Source: JAWKWA01 sp041397765 (GTDB lineage: Bacteria; Pseudomonadota; Alphaproteobacteria; Rhizobiales; Hyphomicrobiaceae). Taken from it: DNA of 64,000 bases. The position numbers and the translations under genes were made by a program. The stretch lies in assembly GCA_041397765.1 (NCBI GenBank), contig JAWKWA010000022.1:1-64000 (forward strand), in the 5' to 3' direction. The notes beneath the pieces were generated by a model. The model had not been told where the DNA came from, searched no databases, and saw only the letters and a program-made list of their open reading frames with translations. Positions 46,101 to 53,480 of this stretch are shown here, in pieces. Positions within the stretch are counted from its first letter, which is position 1. Each line of letters opens with the position of its first letter.

Positions 46101-46931
46101 ACCGCGTTCCGGCTGATCGGTGTCTACGGCAATATCGAGGGCGGCCTCGGCCAGATCAGGGTCGATCTCGACGGCGGCGGGGCGGCCGACAAGACCGGCA
46201 TCCTCTATGCCCGCGACTTCCTCGTCCTCAACGACGCCGTGACCACCCAGGTGCTGTCGAAGGCGCCCGACACGGTGCGCAACAGCCAGACCCGGCGCTC
46301 CGAGCAGAACCAGCGGACCGGCCTCTTCTTCTCGCACATGCGCGTGCCCTTCTCGGTCGGCGAGGGCCAGCTCGTACTCTACGACAGCTTCGTCAACGGC
46401 CCTGCCATCGGCGCGACGATCCGCGGCAAGATGGATTTCGGGCGCTCGGTCGTCGAGATGACCGGCACCTATGTGCCCCTCTATGGCGTCAACTCGGTGC
46501 TGCAGGGGGTGCCGCTGTTCAGCGAGATCTTCAACGGGGCGACGGGCGAGGGCATTTTCGGCATCAATTTCCGCATCGTCGGACCGATCGCCAATCCGCA
46601 GGTCGAGTTCATTCCGATGTCGGCGCTGACGCCCGGCATCTTCCGCAAGATCTTCGACTTCTCGCCGCCGAGCCTCGAGATCAGCCCGGCCGACAAGGCC
46701 GCCGAGGCCGATCCGGTGCCGACGGTCTCCTCGAGCTCGCCGCCGGTGACCGCCGAGGAGGCCGATGCGCCAAGGACGGGCGAGACCTCGATCGGCACCG
46801 CCATGCCGCCGGTCACCGCCATCGTTCCCGACAGCACCAAGCACGACAAGGGCTCCAGCACGAAGTCCGGCCGATCCAAGGCGAAGGCCGAGGATACGGT
46901 CGAGGGCTGGCAGCCGAGGCTGCGGCAATGA
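43164..46931 (+). CDS. Large AsmA/YhdP-like envelope protein
   Basis: Inner-membrane-anchored periplasmic protein of 1255 aa in the DUF3971/AsmA-like superfamily. One transmembrane helix lies near residues 20-45 (VEVLIGLAFVAIVLLGAL). The long periplasmic part is built of repeated beta-strands; the C-terminal AsmA-like region includes GATGEGIFGINFRIVGPIAN and MSALTPGIFRKIFDF. The end is a disordered Ser/Pro/Lys-rich tail. YhdP/AsmA proteins form hydrophobic grooves that carry phospholipids between membranes; this role is inferred from the family. The start at 43164 was chosen because earlier codons are not conserved. Confidence 0.86.
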   Translation: MPRRIALSSLRATPALRGSRRALIVGVEVLIGLAFVAIVLLGALHVRLLRGPIDVGFLVAPIEAAINEEISPLQVSIARAVVRQDSGAVGVSFRLEDIKVSEPDGAVVAVAPSAGIGLSGEALLSGRFAPSRIELIRPVLLVTYSERFGLTVATARSLAGIAEDRPAAASGADAASEAGTVAAEAATATPDETSPTRFPLARTAAEALASARRQASASAFLSSLVLSDAHLVFDHAGRRDIFPMPSFSLALDHRQKRSFIAGDGAIALKSGPAGFSFRIDESEKTQQIRLQVRLDDLVPKDLSQSLPEFKALSALGMAISGDLDLDLSHDGEVRNVEADLELGPGPVEIASLDMRPLTLTGGNLKLRYVGEDGRFEVLPSELRTGVSHTLASGTAVPRKVGVGLTLWDFKLAFRDTVLGDAETGLGPLGIDDWQVRGNFQPTSGLVTIDRMTIRDAGGGLDLTGRLSPTSGIKVEAVLGAMDVEVFKRLWPAALGPDARAWVARSITAGRIKQGALRLDLDSDRLAALSRNEPLTGEAVIAVLEAGDLAIDYAEGLPPLSAPEGTLRLEGTSLAVSIPAASAVLPSGRALTLGTATLAIPAILAETAAADIGFDVEGPVEAAAEFADLPAIARTTTSGLSPSDLTGKASGRIELRVPLLREVKMADLGMAGHLRLTDLHSERQFGPARLQGGTVDLTLADGGLEAKGDLLLNGVSAELSLVRRLDRTGADQPPLRIKAVLDASDRLQLGLSVNHFLRGDLPVTVTVGRGKDAAGGDWPPVHVEADLTGSELVLENMAWRKPPGEKAVLEFDVGEGRGEGTELRNFRILGDDIAIAGTAALGADRRLVSFNFPDFSFNVITHLNIAGELGADNIWNVNALGDSYDGRSLFRSLFSAGQLTDQALPTSTTASNGINLRASIRTIVGFSDTTLENVEVRMRRRDGRLTALDVNGMLDGRKPLVVKLTEGSKRVMIAETRDAGTAFRLIGVYGNIEGGLGQIRVDLDGGGAADKTGILYARDFLVLNDAVTTQVLSKAPDTVRNSQTRRSEQNQRTGLFFSHMRVPFSVGEGQLVLYDSFVNGPAIGATIRGKMDFGRSVVEMTGTYVPLYGVNSVLQGVPLFSEIFNGATGEGIFGINFRIVGPIANPQVEFIPMSALTPGIFRKIFDFSPPSLEISPADKAAEADPVPTVSSSSPPVTAEEADAPRTGETSIGTAMPPVTAIVPDSTKHDKGSSTKSGRSKAKAEDTVEGWQPRLRQ

Positions 46932-47311
46932 CGGGGGCGGCGGCGAGCGGCGGCCCCACCGGGCGGGCACGGGATGGCGGTGCCGGCAGCCCGGCGCGGC
47001 CGGAGCGGGAAACCGGCTCGTTGCTCCGAATGCGGACGGCACGGCGCTTGCAGGCAGTGTGCCGCGGCGGGACGGCCCGTTTAGCTGGGGAAAGCGCCCG
47101 GCCTCGATCCGCGCGACGATTTCCGGCTTGTCGGTGTTCGCGCGTCACTCATAGATCGGGGATGATCTGCCGATTCGGCCTGTCGCTCAGGGCGGCCGTC
47201 CGGTGACGCCTCGTTGACAGGTGCGAATCCGGGCCGGGCGCGTCGATACCGGCCCATCGCGATGGCCGCGCGGGAACGAAACAGACAGCCACTTACGAAC
47301 GGACGAACCAG
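46932..47311. other. Intergenic region upstream of murA
   Basis: About 380 bp without a recognised gene, hairpin or clear promoter. Confidence 0.4.
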
Positions 47312-48601
47312 ATGGACAGGATCAGGATCAGCGGTGGCAGGCGGCTCGAAGGCACATTGCCGATCTCGGGCGCCAAGAACGCGGCACTGCCGCTGATGAT
47401 CGCGAGCATCCTCACGCCCGATACGCTCACCCTGAAGAACGTTCCCAATCTCGCCGACGTCAATCTGCTCGCACGGATCCTGCGCAATCACGGTGTCGAC
47501 CTCGCCGTCGACGGCAAGCGCGCGGTGCCGAGCCAGCATCTGGGCGAGACATTCCATCTGACGGCCCGCGACATCGTCGACACGACCGCCCCCTACGAGC
47601 TCGTCTCCAAGATGCGGGCGAGCTTCTGGGTGCTCGGCCCCCTCATCGCCCGCTGCGGCAAGGCGCGGGTCTCCATGCCCGGCGGCTGCGCCATCGGCAC
47701 CCGGCCCGTCGATCTCCATCTGATCGGCCTCAAGGCGCTCGGCGCCGAGATCGACACCGACGGCGGCTATGTGATCGCCAAGGCACCCAAGGGCCTCAAG
47801 GGCGCCCGCATCATCTTTCCCAAGGTCTCGGTCGGCGCCACGCACAACGTGCTGATGGCGGCCGTGCTCGCCAAGGGCGAGACGGTGATCGAGAATGCCG
47901 CTCGCGAGCCGGAGATCGGCGATGTCGCGCGCTGCCTCAACGCCATGGGCGCCCGCATCGAGGGGATCGGCACCCAGACGCTGCGAATTGCCGGCGTCGA
48001 CAGGCTGGAGGGCGCCCGCCACTGCGTGCTGCCCGACCGCATCGAGACCGGCACCTTCGCCTTCGCCGTGGCGGCGACCGGTGGCGATGTGCTGCTCGAG
48101 GGGGCCGAATATCAGGACCTCGAGGCCGCCTTCAACGTGCTGCGCGAGATCGGTGCCGAGGTGTCGGTCGAGGCCGGCGGCGTGCGGGTCCGGCGCAACG
48201 GTGCGGATCTGCTGCCGGTCTCGGTCGAGACGCAGCCCTATCCGGGCTTTCCGACCGACCTGCAGGCCCAGCTCATGGCCCTGACGGCGACAGCCCGGGG
48301 GACCTCGACGATCCGCGAGACCATCTTCGAGAACCGTTTCATGCATGTCCAGGAGCTGGTCCGGCTCGGCGCCGACATCCATCTCCACGGCGACATGGCG
48401 ACCATCCGTGGCGTCAGAAAGCTGACCGGCGCCCCGGTGATGGCGACCGATCTCAGGGCCTCGGTATCGCTGGTGATCGGCGGCCTGATCGCCGAAGGCG
48501 AGACCATGATCAACCGCGTCTATCACCTCGACCGCGGCTTCGAACGGCTGGAGGAGAAGCTCGGCCGCTGCGGCGCGGCGATCGAGCGGCTGAGCGGCTG
48601 A
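47312..48601 (+). CDS. murA: UDP-N-acetylglucosamine 1-carboxyvinyltransferase
   Basis: First committed enzyme of peptidoglycan precursor synthesis, 429 aa, adding enolpyruvate from PEP to UDP-GlcNAc. The N-terminal substrate loop is LPISGAKNAALPLM (Lys22-Asn23), and the catalytic, fosfomycin-reactive Cys126 is in SMPGGCAIGTRPVDLHL. The C-terminal domain has PYPGFPTDLQAQLMAL and IFENRFMHV. It starts a cluster with DUF2948, hisD, UPF0262 and a phosphatase gene that is conserved in Hyphomicrobiales. Confidence 0.97.
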   Translation: MDRIRISGGRRLEGTLPISGAKNAALPLMIASILTPDTLTLKNVPNLADVNLLARILRNHGVDLAVDGKRAVPSQHLGETFHLTARDIVDTTAPYELVSKMRASFWVLGPLIARCGKARVSMPGGCAIGTRPVDLHLIGLKALGAEIDTDGGYVIAKAPKGLKGARIIFPKVSVGATHNVLMAAVLAKGETVIENAAREPEIGDVARCLNAMGARIEGIGTQTLRIAGVDRLEGARHCVLPDRIETGTFAFAVAATGGDVLLEGAEYQDLEAAFNVLREIGAEVSVEAGGVRVRRNGADLLPVSVETQPYPGFPTDLQAQLMALTATARGTSTIRETIFENRFMHVQELVRLGADIHLHGDMATIRGVRKLTGAPVMATDLRASVSLVIGGLIAEGETMINRVYHLDRGFERLEEKLGRCGAAIERLSG

Positions 48602-48761
48602 GCACGGCACGCGTGGCGATCTGCCGGCCGGAGGGCCGGGATCGCCGCTGTTGCACGGCCCCCGCGCCCTGGCCTATCACTCGTCTGGAAGGGGCGCCTT
48701 TCGAGCCCCGGCCTTCCCTTCCCATTGGCGGGAGGACAGGCGTCGACGACAGGAAACCGGC

Positions 48762-49262
48762 ATGACAGCGCTGAAGCTCGTGGCACTCGACCCGCAGGAT
48801 CTCGCCATCATCTCCGCCCACCTCCAGGACGCCGTCCTCAAGATCGGCGACATGGTGTTCCAGCCGAAGGCCCAGCGCTTCACCCTGATCGCCAACCGCT
48901 TCGACTGGGAGGCGGCGCACGCCAATGGCGGCCGGCCGAAGCAGGGTTTCGAGCGGCGACAGGCGGCGCTCCGCTTCGAGCGGGTCGGCGCCGCCAAGGT
49001 GCAGAACGTGCCGCTCGATGCCAAGGGCGACGTGCTGGAGCTGCTCGCCATCCAGTTCGACACGAGCGACGAGCCGGCCGGCGTGGTGACGCTCGTCTTC
49101 GCCGGCGGCGGCGCCGTGCGTCTCGAGGTCGAATGCGTCGAGGCCGAGCTGCGCGACCTCGGCCCGTCGTGGCGAACGCGCAGCCAGCCCCGGCACGCAG
49201 ACGGGGAGGAGAAATCCGCTCCCCGTCCCGGCACACGCCCGGCCGGCGACCACAGCATGTGA
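48762..49262 (+). CDS. DUF2948 family protein
   Basis: Protein of 166 aa in the DUF2948 family, function unknown. Conserved segments are LVALDPQDLAIISAHLQDAV, ERRQAALRFERV and AGGGAVRLEVECVEAELRDL. The last 30 residues are polar. The start at 48762 follows CAGGA. It sits between murA and hisD, as in related genomes. Confidence 0.88.
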   Translation: MTALKLVALDPQDLAIISAHLQDAVLKIGDMVFQPKAQRFTLIANRFDWEAAHANGGRPKQGFERRQAALRFERVGAAKVQNVPLDAKGDVLELLAIQFDTSDEPAGVVTLVFAGGGAVRLEVECVEAELRDLGPSWRTRSQPRHADGEEKSAPRPGTRPAGDHSM

Positions 49263-49285
49263 AGAGGGGGCGGCCGAACCACGCC

Positions 49286-50623
49286 ATGCCGCATCGTTTC
49301 GACACCCGCGCGGAGGATTTCGCCCCGCGCTTCGCGGCGTTTCTCGCCGCCAAGCGCGAGGCCTCGATCGAGGTCGGCGAGGAGGTGGCGCGTATCATCG
49401 CCGACGTGCGGCGGCGTGGCGACGAGGCACTGATCGAGCTCAGCCGTCGCTTCGATGGCGCCGATCTCAAACGGCTCGGCATCCGCGTCGCGCCCGAGCG
49501 CCTGATCGAGGCCGAGCGGTCGGTGGCGCCCGACCTGCTCGCCGCCCTGCGGCTCGCCGCCGAGCGCATCGAGGCCCATCATCGCCGTCAGCTGCCCGAA
49601 AGCGGCACCTACCGGGACGCCCTCGGCGTCACGCTCGGCCAGCGCTGGACGGCGGTCGAGGCAGCCGGCCTCTACGTGCCAGGCGGCACGGCGAGCTATC
49701 CGAGCTCGGTCCTGATGAACGCCATCCCCGCCAAGGTCGCCGGCGTACCCCGCCTCGCCATGGTGGTGCCCTACAAGGACGGCGCCCTCAATCCGCTGGT
49801 GCTCGCCGCCGCCCGCGTCGCGGGGGTCGACGAGGTCTATACGATCGGCGGCGCCCAGGCCGTCGCCGCCCTCGCCTTCGGCACGAAATCCGTTGTCCCC
49901 GTCGCCAAGATCGTCGGCCCGGGCAATGCCTATGTCGCCGCCGCCAAGCGCCAGGTGTTCGGCACGGTCGGCATCGACATGATCGCGGGACCTTCGGAGG
50001 TTCTGGTGATCGCCGACCGCGACAACGATCCCGATTGGATCGCCGCTGATCTGCTCGCCCAGGCCGAGCACGACCGGGCCGCCCAGTCGATCCTCGTCAC
50101 CGACGATGCAGGATTTGCGGCGGCGGTCGAGGCGGCGGTCGAGCGGCAGCTCGCCGGTCTTGCGCGCGGCGACATCGCCACCGCCAGCTGGCAGGAGTTC
50201 GGCGCCGTCATTCTCGTCGACGATCTCGACGAGGCTGTGCCGCTCGCCGACCGCATCGCCGCCGAGCATCTGGAGATCGCCACCCGCGATCCCGAGGCGC
50301 TCGCCGGGCGCATCCGCAATGCCGGGGCGATCTTTCTCGGTGCCCATACGCCCGAGGTGATCGGCGACTATGTGGCGGGCTCCAACCATGTGTTGCCGAC
50401 CGCCCGCAGCGCCCGCTTCTCCTCCGGTCTCGGCGTTCTCGACTTCATGAAGCGCACCTCGCTGCTGAAGCTCGATGCCGCCTCGCTCGGCGCGCTGGCG
50501 CCGGCCGCCATGGCGCTCGCCCGCGCCGAGGGGCTGGACGGCCATCGCAACTCCGTCGCGATCCGCCTCGGGGCCGGGAAGGCCACCAAGGGCGACGGGC
50601 CTGCCGAAGAGGGCGGGTCATGA
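49286..50623 (+). CDS. hisD: Histidinol dehydrogenase
   Basis: Zn-dependent NAD enzyme of 445 aa for the last two steps of histidine synthesis. Signature regions are GLYVPGGTASYPSSVLMNAI, IGGAQAVAALAFGT, KIVGPGNAYVAAAKRQVFG, GIDMIAGPSEVLVIAD, LLAQAEHDRAAQSILVTDD and AGSNHVLPT, which include the Zn and histidinol ligands. The ATG at 49286 is used; a GTG about 24 bp earlier is possible. Its stop overlaps the UPF0262 start as ATGA. Confidence 0.96.
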   Translation: MPHRFDTRAEDFAPRFAAFLAAKREASIEVGEEVARIIADVRRRGDEALIELSRRFDGADLKRLGIRVAPERLIEAERSVAPDLLAALRLAAERIEAHHRRQLPESGTYRDALGVTLGQRWTAVEAAGLYVPGGTASYPSSVLMNAIPAKVAGVPRLAMVVPYKDGALNPLVLAAARVAGVDEVYTIGGAQAVAALAFGTKSVVPVAKIVGPGNAYVAAAKRQVFGTVGIDMIAGPSEVLVIADRDNDPDWIAADLLAQAEHDRAAQSILVTDDAGFAAAVEAAVERQLAGLARGDIATASWQEFGAVILVDDLDEAVPLADRIAAEHLEIATRDPEALAGRIRNAGAIFLGAHTPEVIGDYVAGSNHVLPTARSARFSSGLGVLDFMKRTSLLKLDAASLGALAPAAMALARAEGLDGHRNSVAIRLGAGKATKGDGPAEEGGS

Positions 50624-51114
50624 GCGGGGAGACGAACGAAGGCGCCGAGGAATTCCGCCTCATCGACATCCAGCTCGATCCAGCCTCGATCGGGCGCAAC
50701 ACCGCCGATGTCGAGCACGAACGCGAGGTCGCCATTTTCGACCTGCTCGAGGGCAACTACTTCCAGCTCGAGGGACGCGAGCCCGGCCCCTACCGGCTGA
50801 AGCTCTCGATCGCCGAGGACCGGCTCGTCTTCACGGTCGGCGACCAGAACGACATACCGATCGCCACCCATATGCTGTCACTCTCGCCCTTCCGGCGCAT
50901 CGTGAAGGACTACTTCCTCATCTGCGGCAGCTATTTCGAGGCGATCCGGACCCAGCCGGCGAGCCGCATCGAGGCCATCGACATGGGCCGGCGCGGCCTG
51001 CACGACGAAGGCAGCCGGCTGCTGATGGAGCGGCTGAAGGGCAAGATCAACGTCGATTTCCAGACGGCGAGGCGGCTCTTCACGCTGGTCTCGGCTCTTC
51101 ACTGGAAGGGCTGA
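50620..51114 (+). CDS. UPF0262 family protein
   Basis: Protein of 164 aa in the UPF0262 family, found almost only in alphaproteobacteria, function unknown. Conserved segments are DIQLDPASIGRNTADVEHER, FDLLEGNYFQLEG, PFRRIVKDYFLICGSYFEAI and IDMGRRGLHDEGS. Translationally coupled to hisD and 16 bp ahead of the phosphatase gene. Confidence 0.92.
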   Translation: MSGETNEGAEEFRLIDIQLDPASIGRNTADVEHEREVAIFDLLEGNYFQLEGREPGPYRLKLSIAEDRLVFTVGDQNDIPIATHMLSLSPFRRIVKDYFLICGSYFEAIRTQPASRIEAIDMGRRGLHDEGSRLLMERLKGKINVDFQTARRLFTLVSALHWKG

Positions 51115-51130
51115 GGGAGGGAGCCGGCCG

Positions 51131-51574
51131 ATGGGCGACCTTCCGGGCGCGGTGCTGTTCGCCTGCACCATGAATGCCGTGCGCTCGCCGATGGCGGCGG
51201 CCATCCTGCGCCATCTGCTCGGCCACCGGATCTATGTTGCCTCGGCGGGGGTGCGCGCGGGCGAGCCCGATCCCTTCATCATCCAAGTCATGGACGAGAT
51301 CGGCATCGACGTGTCGGGCCACACGCCCAATGCCATCGCCGATCTCTACGATACTTCGTTCGACCTCGTCATCTCGCTGTCGCCGGAGGCGCACCATCAG
51401 GCGCTCGAGATGACACGGACCATGGCGGTCGATGTCGAATACTGGCCAACGCTCGATCCGAGCCTGCAACAGGGCAATCGCGACCAGCGGCTCGACGCCT
51501 ATCGCGCGCTGCGCGACCAGCTCTTCCGGCGTATCAAGCAGCGCTTCCACCTCGAAGGCGCACCGGTGGTGTGA
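51131..51574 (+). CDS. Low-molecular-weight protein tyrosine phosphatase-like protein
   Basis: LMW-PTP/arsenate reductase-fold protein of 147 aa. The P-loop is CTMNAVRS (Cys12, Arg18; CX5RS) right after the first strand, and a possible acid is the Asp in WPTLDPSLQQG. Its place after UPF0262 is conserved in Hyphomicrobiales. Related genomes usually continue with infA and maf; here the cluster stops and a hairpin follows. Natural substrate unknown. Confidence 0.9.
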   Translation: MGDLPGAVLFACTMNAVRSPMAAAILRHLLGHRIYVASAGVRAGEPDPFIIQVMDEIGIDVSGHTPNAIADLYDTSFDLVISLSPEAHHQALEMTRTMAVDVEYWPTLDPSLQQGNRDQRLDAYRALRDQLFRRIKQRFHLEGAPVV

Positions 51575-51690
51575 GGCGGCGGGTCGCCAATGAATGCGGC
51601 CCGGCGCGCCAGGCTCGCGACGGATCGAACCTGACCCAGGCAAGGCCTGCATGGCGCCGGCCCATTCCCGGCATCTCCCAGAATGACGAA

Positions 51691-51721
51691 GCGGCGGAAC
51701 GGGAAAACCCCGCTCCGCCGC
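51691..51721. terminator. Hairpin between convergent genes
   Basis: GCGGCGGAACGGG pairs with CCCCGCTCCGCCGC across AAAAC with one mismatch. It separates the phosphatase gene from the convergent beta-helix/RTX gene. Confidence 0.65.
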
Positions 51722-51755
51722 GTTCGGCCGCGCCTCGATCAACGACCGTCCATCC

Positions 51756-53357
51756 TCACAGATCGAAGTCGCCGGCGCTGAGGCCCTTGAGGCCGGTGAG
51801 CTGGATCTGGAAATCCGCCTTGCCGTCGCCGTTGGTGTCGCCCTCGATGATGGTCTTGTCGCTGGCCGTGCCGGGAAGGTTGATCTTCACATAGTGAAGC
51901 TCACCCTTGACGCCGTGGAAGCCCTGGCCGCCGATCCACTTGAAGGCGTTGTTGCCGCCGACGCCGGTCTTCGCATCGATCGAGGAAAGGTCGATCGTAT
52001 CGAGATTGTGCTGGAAGTCGGTGATGACGTCGCGGGTCCCGTTCTTGCCGATATGCGACACGGCGTCGAAGTCGAAGGTGTCGCCACCGCTGCCGCCGGT
52101 CAGGAAATCGCGGCCGGCACCGCCATTGAGGTAGTCGTCGCCCGTGCCGCCATTCAGCCGGTCGGAACCCGCGCCACCCGACAGACTGTCGAGACCATCG
52201 CCACCATTGATGATGTTCGCGCCCGAATTGCCCGTGATGGCATTGTCGAGCGCATTGCCGGTGGCTGTCTTGGCGCTGCCGTAGATGCGCAGATTCTCGA
52301 CATCGGCGCCGAGCGCGTAGGAAACCATCGAGATCACGGTATCCGTGCCCTCGCCGGAATTCTCAGTGACGACGTCGCCGGCGCTGTCGACGATATAGGT
52401 GTCGTCGCCGAGGCCGCCGGCCATGGTGTCGTCGCCGGTGCCGCCGTTCAGCGTGTCGTTGCCGCTGAGGCCGAAGAGCTGATCAGCCGCAGATGTGCCG
52501 ATGAACGTGTTGTCGCCGGGGGTCCCGGGGTTGGGCGTATCGATGAAGACGACTGCGGTGTTGTTGCTGCCGTTCACCGACGCATCGAACGTGTTGTCGG
52601 CGATGACCGTGCCATCCTCGCGCACACGCAGTGCCGTGGCGAAGCGGTTGGTGAAGCCGGTGAACACATTGCCGCTGATGGTGGAGTCTGCCACATCCAG
52701 CGTCACGAGCGTATTGCCCTGGGCCGATGTGTTGTCGTCCGAGCTGATGCCACCGGCAGTGCCCGAGATGATGTTGTTGGTGAAAGTGACGTGGTGCTGA
52801 ATGCCTGTGTTGGTGTTGCCCCCGAAGACCACGAGCTGGCGCGGCACATTGTTCCCGACATCGAACTGGGTGGCAAAGCCGATTCCGCTCGGCTGGGCGC
52901 CGACGAATGTCTGCCCCGTGAACTCGTTGCTGTCGATGAGGATGTTCGAGATCGCGGCACCGAACTCGGTCAGAAGGCCATGGTCACCATTGGCGCGGAC
53001 CTCGTTGCCCTGGATCGTGATGCCGGTATGGGCACCCTGCAGGTAGATGGCGGCGTTCTCGATGGCTCCATTTCCGTTGTTGCCGATGATCGTGAAGCCC
53101 TGACCAATGCCGCCGATCACGACGTCATTGACGTTGGGATCGATTTCGATCGCACCGAGCGCCGAGTTCTGTCCAGTGATGGTCGTCACTCCTTTGCCCG
53201 ATGCGGACAAGAGGGTGAGTGACTTGGTGATGATGACGTCCTCGGCATAGTTGCCGGCGTTGACGATGATGGTATCACCGGATGCGGCAGCGACCACGGC
53301 TGCCGAGATGGTAGTGAAATCCCCGCCGCCGCCCTGGTCGACGATGATGGTTGCCAT
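51756..53357 (-). CDS. Beta-helix/RTX secreted protein, paralogue 1
   Basis: Predicted type I-secreted protein of 533 aa. Residues 1-300 form a right-handed parallel beta-helix like pectate lyase/NosD (MATIIVDQGGGGDFTTISAA, then many N-rich coils such as ITIQGNEVRANGDHG). Residues 300-430 are calcium-binding RTX nonapeptides (GNDTLNGGTGDDTMAGGLGD, GGAGSDRLNGGTGDDYLNGG). The rest is a serralysin-like M10_C module ending in LSAGDFDL, a typical secretion signal with no N-terminal signal peptide. Catalytic residues are not evident. The start at 53357 follows GGGAG. The C-terminal 235 residues are almost the same DNA as in paralogue 2. Confidence 0.88.
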   Translation of the reverse strand: MATIIVDQGGGGDFTTISAAVVAAASGDTIIVNAGNYAEDVIITKSLTLLSASGKGVTTITGQNSALGAIEIDPNVNDVVIGGIGQGFTIIGNNGNGAIENAAIYLQGAHTGITIQGNEVRANGDHGLLTEFGAAISNILIDSNEFTGQTFVGAQPSGIGFATQFDVGNNVPRQLVVFGGNTNTGIQHHVTFTNNIISGTAGGISSDDNTSAQGNTLVTLDVADSTISGNVFTGFTNRFATALRVREDGTVIADNTFDASVNGSNNTAVVFIDTPNPGTPGDNTFIGTSAADQLFGLSGNDTLNGGTGDDTMAGGLGDDTYIVDSAGDVVTENSGEGTDTVISMVSYALGADVENLRIYGSAKTATGNALDNAITGNSGANIINGGDGLDSLSGGAGSDRLNGGTGDDYLNGGAGRDFLTGGSGGDTFDFDAVSHIGKNGTRDVITDFQHNLDTIDLSSIDAKTGVGGNNAFKWIGGQGFHGVKGELHYVKINLPGTASDKTIIEGDTNGDGKADFQIQLTGLKGLSAGDFDL

Positions 53358-53480
53358 GAACTGAACTCCCGATTGCCGCACGAAATGGTAGCGATCCTTC
53401 TGGGATCGGATTGTCGGGCACTCCGACGACTGGCGTTCAGGGCCTCCGCAAACCTGAGGCGGCTCGGGAGGCCCTGGACC